Positions 27,871 to 30,890 of a DNA stretch of 30,890 nt are shown one piece after another. This DNA comes from a virus. How positions within the stretch are numbered: position 1 is the first letter of the stretch; every line of letters starts with the position of its first letter. The notes under the pieces are model-generated. The model ran no database searches, was not told where the DNA came from, and was given only the letters and a program-made list of their open reading frames with translations. Location: positions 1 through 30,890 of IMG/VR virus record IMGVR_UViG_3300031669_000162. One strand, 5' to 3'. The translations under genes were made by a program, and so were the position numbers.

Positions 27871-28010
27871 TTGATTGGCGCGGGTGTGGTGAGGCCGGCA
27901 TAACCTCGCGGGCATTGCTGACACCGCCACCCACGCCTCGTCGCCAAGCTGCCGGCCAGATCGGTCATCTCAGCTCTTTCCGTCCGTCTCTGCATGGCTT
28001 CCAGTCAGAC

Positions 28011-28451
28011 TCAGGATTCTGCATCGGCGGCATCCTTGGTGGCCAGGGGTTCGAGTGCCCAAACAGCCTGGCGTAGCGTAATGTTCGAGACAGACGTTCT
28101 ACTAACTTCTACCACCGCGTCTATCGCCGCCTGCAACTTCGCGTTACGCTCGCGCAGATCCTCTATCTCTGCCTCGGCCTCGGCAAGCCGCGACTCGGCG
28201 ACCTCGGCACGCCGTATCCAGGCATTACGCTGATTCCGCACCCTAATTACGTTTGCCTCTGTCCGACCAAGCCACAACTCAGCGTCCGCGGCACGTTGCT
28301 TCTGCCGCACGGCATCTTCGGCGTCCGCGTCACCGGCTGGTGGGCGCAGGGGCTCCAGCACGTTCACGATGGCCGCCAACAACTTGCGCATGTAGTAGTC
28401 TCCCAATCTATGATCCTCTATCTCGTTCAGCAATCTCCTCAGCTCTGTCAC
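28011..28451 (-). CDS. Coiled-coil hypothetical protein, 146 aa
   Basis: 146 residues from GTG 28451, with AAGGAGG upstream. It opens with MTELRRLLNEIEDHRLGDYY and a short hydrophobic part (LLAAIVNVLEPLRPPAGDA). A long charged helix follows (VIRVRNQRNAWIRRAEVAES, RLAEAEAEIEDLRERNAKLQ) with leucine/alanine heptads, a probable coiled coil from ~80 to 125. The tail (TLRQAVWALEPLATKDAADA) is helical. No catalytic pattern. Its place after the recombination ATPase suggests an accessory replication or recombination role, by neighbourhood only. Confidence 0.6.
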   Translation of the reverse strand: MTELRRLLNEIEDHRLGDYYMRKLLAAIVNVLEPLRPPAGDADAEDAVRQKQRAADAELWLGRTEANVIRVRNQRNAWIRRAEVAESRLAEAEAEIEDLRERNAKLQAAIDAVVEVSRTSVSNITLRQAVWALEPLATKDAADAES

Positions 28452-28470
28452 GTTGCCTCCTTTGTGGTGC

Positions 28471-28525
28471 CCACTCGCCCGCCGCCAAGCCTGTCCCCAG
28501 GCAAAGTCGCGAACGGGCGAGTAGG
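28471..28525 (-). other. Nested hairpins between recombination and coiled-coil genes
   Basis: ACTCGCCCG (28473-28481) pairs with CGGGCGAGT (28514-28522), continuing for 2 bp past a 1-nt bulge. Inside the loop GCCTG/CAGGC forms a second stem around TCCC. The structure lies just before the AAGGAGG of the next gene, without a T-run, so it is probably an mRNA structure rather than a terminator. Confidence 0.65.
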
Positions 28526-28532
28526 CATGATA

Positions 28533-29699
28533 CTAGAACAGAAGCTCTGGCGCCTTCTCTATCTCTTCGTCGGTAGGCTTTTCGGCTTCTGGCGATGCCG
28601 CCGAAGGTTCGGCCTGTTCTGCGGCTTGCGCGTTCATCCACGCTGAAGCTCTTCGCATCCCGTCCTCAACCGAAAGCGTGTATTCGTGCCAGAGGCCAAT
28701 GCCCAGGCTATCCTTCAGTTGGTCATCCTTCAGGCCCTTATCATGTGCCCATTCGAGGAGATCCAGGATGGGCTGATAGCGGTCTATGGTGCTACCATTC
28801 GTGGGGCTGTAGAGTTCCTTCATACTCTTACATGCGAACTCTCGATGCGCTATCTCGCCGTTCTTGTCGGCAGGATAGAGCTTCTTCCAACGGATATAGA
28901 AGAACTGAGTCCATGCGTTCAGGGCGCGAATCTCGGCGTCCTTCTCTTCCTGGGTAAGTTCACGCGCTGGTTCTATGTTCTTAGCCCTTGCTGGTTCCTC
29001 GCTACCATCACTCAGCCAGTCTATGATAGGTTGAAACCATGCGCCGTCGGGTTTGAGTTGGCTTGCACCGTCTACGGCAGGGCAGCGCGTGTCGCCTATC
29101 ACGCATCTGTGGTCATGTCGCATCTCGGCCAAAATGTCAAACTCATATTCCATGCCCTGTCGTTGCACTGGGGCCAGGCCGACCTTCTTGATTTCGGTCT
29201 TCCCCTTGTCATCTTTGGTCTGAATGTACGCCATCTTGGAACGCATGGTAGCGATAATGTGAGCATTGGCCCGCAGAATCTTGTCCATCAAACCTTGGTG
29301 TAGTGGAGTGATTCTGCGCCAGGCGGCCCAGGAGTTGTCTGACCGACTAGTCTTTGTCGCATCATCATGTAGTTCCAGCACGCCCCGCTTCCCCTCCCAT
29401 TCGTGGCTTAGGGAATCGAGGATGATTACGGCGTGTCCAGCGGTCTCAAACACTTCAATCGCTGCTATGTAGGTGTTTGGGTGAAACTCCTCAAGTTCTA
29501 TGATGTCAAAATCAAAGATGTCCGCATACTTCCTAGAGCTACCCCGCTCTGTATCGACCAGGCCTATGCGTCCTCCATTTGCCAGAGCAGTCGCTAACAC
29601 GAGGGCGGTATAGGTCTTACCGCTCTTGGCGGGGCCTGTGAAGGCCATCCGCAGCTTCGCCTTCGTCTTGGTCGCCTTCTCGAATGTGAGTTTCGTCAC
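28533..29699 (-). CDS. RecA-core recombination ATPase (Sak4-like)
   Basis: 388 residues from GTG 29699, chosen because AGGAGG stands 6 nt upstream and the frame before it lies in the neighbouring gene. Walker A is GPAKSGKT (residues 22-29) in LRMAFTGPAKSGKTYTALVL, followed by IGLVDTERGSSRKYAD. Walker B is AVIILDSLSHEWEG (~90-103). A conserved-looking stretch with MRSKMAYIQTKDDKGK and VGLAPVQRQGMEYEFDI follows. This layout fits the single-domain RecA-fold annealing proteins of phages (Sak4 type), which pair single strands in phage recombination. A C-terminal extension of ~150 residues ends in an acidic helix and ELLF, resembling the SSB C-terminal tip that docks replication partners. Confidence 0.75.
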   Translation of the reverse strand: MTKLTFEKATKTKAKLRMAFTGPAKSGKTYTALVLATALANGGRIGLVDTERGSSRKYADIFDFDIIELEEFHPNTYIAAIEVFETAGHAVIILDSLSHEWEGKRGVLELHDDATKTSRSDNSWAAWRRITPLHQGLMDKILRANAHIIATMRSKMAYIQTKDDKGKTEIKKVGLAPVQRQGMEYEFDILAEMRHDHRCVIGDTRCPAVDGASQLKPDGAWFQPIIDWLSDGSEEPARAKNIEPARELTQEEKDAEIRALNAWTQFFYIRWKKLYPADKNGEIAHREFACKSMKELYSPTNGSTIDRYQPILDLLEWAHDKGLKDDQLKDSLGIGLWHEYTLSVEDGMRRASAWMNAQAAEQAEPSAASPEAEKPTDEEIEKAPELLF

Positions 29700-29700
29700 C

Positions 29701-30012
29701 TTAGTCCTCCTCTTCTGCTTGTGTCCACTCGTGTTCTCGCCGTGCTCTTTGGTATTCTCGCCACGCTGCCTTAGCCTTGGCTTCGCGCTCGACCTCAGCC
29801 CTCTCTCTTTTCTCAAAGGCGATCAGACATACTGGGCATGTCGCGGATCGTCCTCTCCTTCCGTAGCCACCCCAGCCTGCCTGTTTTAGTATTACGTAGA
29901 TGGGTAGCATTCTTGGATTCTCAAAGTGATGTGTCGAGCCACATTTTCCGCACTTCACTGTGTAGGAACTAGAGATAATGTCGTGGTCGCCCAACTCTAG
30001 GATACTAGTCAC
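29701..30012 (-). CDS. Zinc-ribbon protein, 103 aa
   Basis: 103 residues from GTG 30012, preceded by AGGAGG at ~10 nt. KCGKCGSTHHF (Cys21, Cys24) and TCPVCLIAFEK (Cys59, Cys62) bracket a loop of about 35 residues, a zinc-ribbon pattern. The C-terminal half is a charged helix (REAKAKAAWREYQRARREHE). A DNA- or RNA-binding small protein is likely, but no specific family is recognised. Its stop lies 1 nt before the ATPase start. Confidence 0.6.
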   Translation of the reverse strand: MTSILELGDHDIISSSYTVKCGKCGSTHHFENPRMLPIYVILKQAGWGGYGRRGRSATCPVCLIAFEKRERAEVEREAKAKAAWREYQRARREHEWTQAEEED

Positions 30013-30220
30013 AGGACTCTTCCCTCCTCTCGTGTTCCGCCCAGGTTGCATCCTTCTCGGCTGGCATTCGCTTCTCATATCCGATGTTGCCCGTGCCGTG
30101 GCAGCGGGAGCACATCGCCGTTGTAAGCAGGTGCTCGCTCTTCTTGCGCGGATGCAGGATGGTAACTCCACTTCCTTTGCAATCGGGGCACGTGATCGGG
30201 ACACGAATGCGCTTACTCAT
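30005..30220 (-). CDS. DnaJ-type zinc-finger protein, 71 aa
   Basis: 71 residues from ATG 30220, overlapping the previous TGA (ATGA), which marks the start. Two CxxCxGxG motifs are present: CPDCKGSG (Cys11, Cys14) and CSRCHGTG (Cys37, Cys40), as in the zinc-finger domain of DnaJ chaperones, but without a J-domain. Standalone proteins of this kind are common in phages and may bind nucleic acid or unfolded protein. The remaining residues are charged (EKRMPAEKDATWAEHERREE). Confidence 0.65.
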   Translation of the reverse strand: MSKRIRVPITCPDCKGSGVTILHPRKKSEHLLTTAMCSRCHGTGNIGYEKRMPAEKDATWAEHERREESCD

Positions 30221-30492
30221 GCAGCCACCATCCTTGTCCCGTGTGCTTGTGCCGCCTCGTATTCCACCCACATCTGGTCAACCTGGGCCTCGATCTCGGC
30301 CTCTGCCGCCGCATCGTGCAGATCGGCTACGGCGTCGGGCATGTCCTGGCTTGGCCGCCAGTTGCATAGGGGACACGGCTCTTCGTCTCTGCCATCAGGA
30401 CTATGGTACTCGCCAAGACCGGGCAAGAGTTCCATGTCGATATAGCCTACATCGTTACAGGTTTTGCAGGGCATCCAAGTTTTGTCAGACAT
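30217..30492 (-). CDS. Zinc-finger-like small protein, 91 aa
   Basis: 91 residues from ATG 30492 with AAGGA about 10 nt upstream; ATG 30474 is possible. CKTC (Cys9, Cys12) and CPLC (Cys40, Cys43) form a split zinc knuckle, with the loop VGYIDMELLPGLGEYHSPDG between. The C-terminal half is an acidic helix (AVADLHDAAAEAEIEAQVDQ). It overlaps the previous gene by 46 nt. A regulatory or takeover protein is possible; no function is read. Confidence 0.6.
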   Translation of the reverse strand: MSDKTWMPCKTCNDVGYIDMELLPGLGEYHSPDGRDEEPCPLCNWRPSQDMPDAVADLHDAAAEAEIEAQVDQMWVEYEAAQAHGTRMVAA

Positions 30493-30668
30493 ACTTGCTT
30501 TGTCCTTATGTAGAGGTTGAGGGTCCAGATGTGACGTGCGAAACGGAGGGTAAGCTCGTACTGCCGGTCACGGTTGTCGGGGCGTGCGGCACGCAGTACG
30601 ATGCCAAAAGAGAGATCCTTAAGCAGCCGGTAGTGGTAGCCCCAGGCTTTCCAAGCCTTGTCTTTCAT
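30447..30668 (-). CDS. Small basic protein, 73 aa
   Basis: 73 residues from ATG 30668, chosen because AGGAGG stands 6 nt upstream; an in-frame ATG at 30683 overlaps the previous stop (ATGA) but lacks such a site. The sequence opens MKDKAWKAWGYHYRLLKDLS and contains RAARPDNRDRQYELTLRFAR with strand-like IWTLNLYIRTKQVCL. The end is basic. Its 46-nt overlap with the following gene is longer than usual here. No family recognised. Confidence 0.5.
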   Translation of the reverse strand: MKDKAWKAWGYHYRLLKDLSFGIVLRAARPDNRDRQYELTLRFARHIWTLNLYIRTKQVCLTKLGCPAKPVTM

Positions 30669-30679
30669 CGCTGTCCTCC

Positions 30680-30886
30680 TCATGCTGGTACTGGTTCCCC
30701 TACCTGCTCCTCGATCCACGCAGGACAGGTCGGGGACTTGTCGTCCAATCGTATGAGTCTTGTTAAATTGGCTGAATGCCAACCATGACTAGCATAGTAC
30801 CTGTAGACTCGACACCTTGGACACCATTCATCGCACGACCCGGGCCATAGGTTGCGCTCCAACTTGGCCCCACAAGTGTGACACAT
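30680..30886 (-). CDS. Zinc-ribbon-like small protein, possibly 5'-partial
   Basis: 68 residues from ATG 30886, four bases from the window edge, so the true start could lie outside. CHTC (Cys2, Cys5) and CDEWCPRC (Cys18, Cys22, Cys25) give a treble-clef or ribbon-like zinc site, followed by VYRYYASHGWHSANLTRLIR. No function recognised. It continues the series of small cysteine-rich proteins. Confidence 0.55.
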   Translation of the reverse strand: MCHTCGAKLERNLWPGSCDEWCPRCRVYRYYASHGWHSANLTRLIRLDDKSPTCPAWIEEQVGEPVPA

Positions 30887-30890
30887 GCCA

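Noticed and set aside
27748-27930. Open frame across the tRNA
   Set aside because: It runs through the full tRNA cloverleaf; the protein has no sensible pattern.
27861-27995. 44-codon ORF right of the tRNA, with GGAAAG before an internal ATG
   Set aside because: It ends inside the tRNA and the product looks random; not strong enough to list.
1-30890. Search for integrase, transposase, att sites, lysis genes
   Set aside because: No product with such motifs was seen on either strand.

Overview
The window reads as one contiguous piece of a tailed double-stranded DNA bacteriophage genome, with every supportable gene on the minus strand, so gene order runs from 30890 down to 1. Short intergenic gaps, many ATGA/GTGA stop-start overlaps, AGGAGG-type ribosome binding sites, a terminase-portal-scaffold-capsid series and a phage-encoded tRNA all support this. 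The host is a bacterium. The sequence is GC-rich, but I see nothing that fixes the host phylum. No integrase, repressor, lysis cassette or DNA polymerase is visible, so lifestyle cannot be settled from here.

Early/replication part (30890 to about 24020): a run of small cysteine-rich zinc-ribbon proteins; a RecA-core (Sak4-like) ATPase; a coiled-coil protein; tRNA-Thr(TGT); two small proteins; a cytosine-5 DNA methyltransferase (dcm) that carries a second long, protein-like reading frame inside it; three small genes sharing a near-identical ribosome-binding cassette; a replisome-organizer-like protein with a Ser-Asp repeat tract; and a PD-(D/E)XK (VRR-NUC-like) nuclease fused to an OmpR/PhoB-type winged helix.

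Junction (24021 to 23888): a 22-bp-spaced direct repeat sits just upstream of a good extended -10 promoter that fires into a short leader ORF and the packaging genes. This looks like the early/late switch, and the neighbouring nuclease-winged-helix fusion is the obvious candidate regulator.

Late part (23895 to 1): small and large terminase, portal, a basic protein, a tiny membrane protein, three large alpha-helical/low-complexity proteins including a 1957-residue polyvalent protein with a ParB-like domain (probable ejection proteins), scaffold, major capsid protein, a decoration-type protein, a glycosyltransferase with TPR-like repeats, a head-tail adaptor candidate, a DUF268 methyltransferase, a beta-propeller-like tail protein (nozzle candidate), a repeat-built tail fibre with a receptor-binding-like tip, small tail proteins, a second glycosyltransferase, and the start of another tail protein that leaves the window. 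No tape-measure gene lies between capsid and fibres, which favours a short-tailed (podovirus-like) particle.

The least ordinary signals are the dual-frame dcm locus with a paralogous C-terminal mini-ORF next to it, the nuclease-PhoB fusion with a candidate binding site next door, GC-rich hairpins in front of the ribosome binding sites of four consecutive genes from scaffold to glycosyltransferase, and sugar-modifying enzymes inside the structural cassette. All assignments are from reading the sequence. No database search was run.
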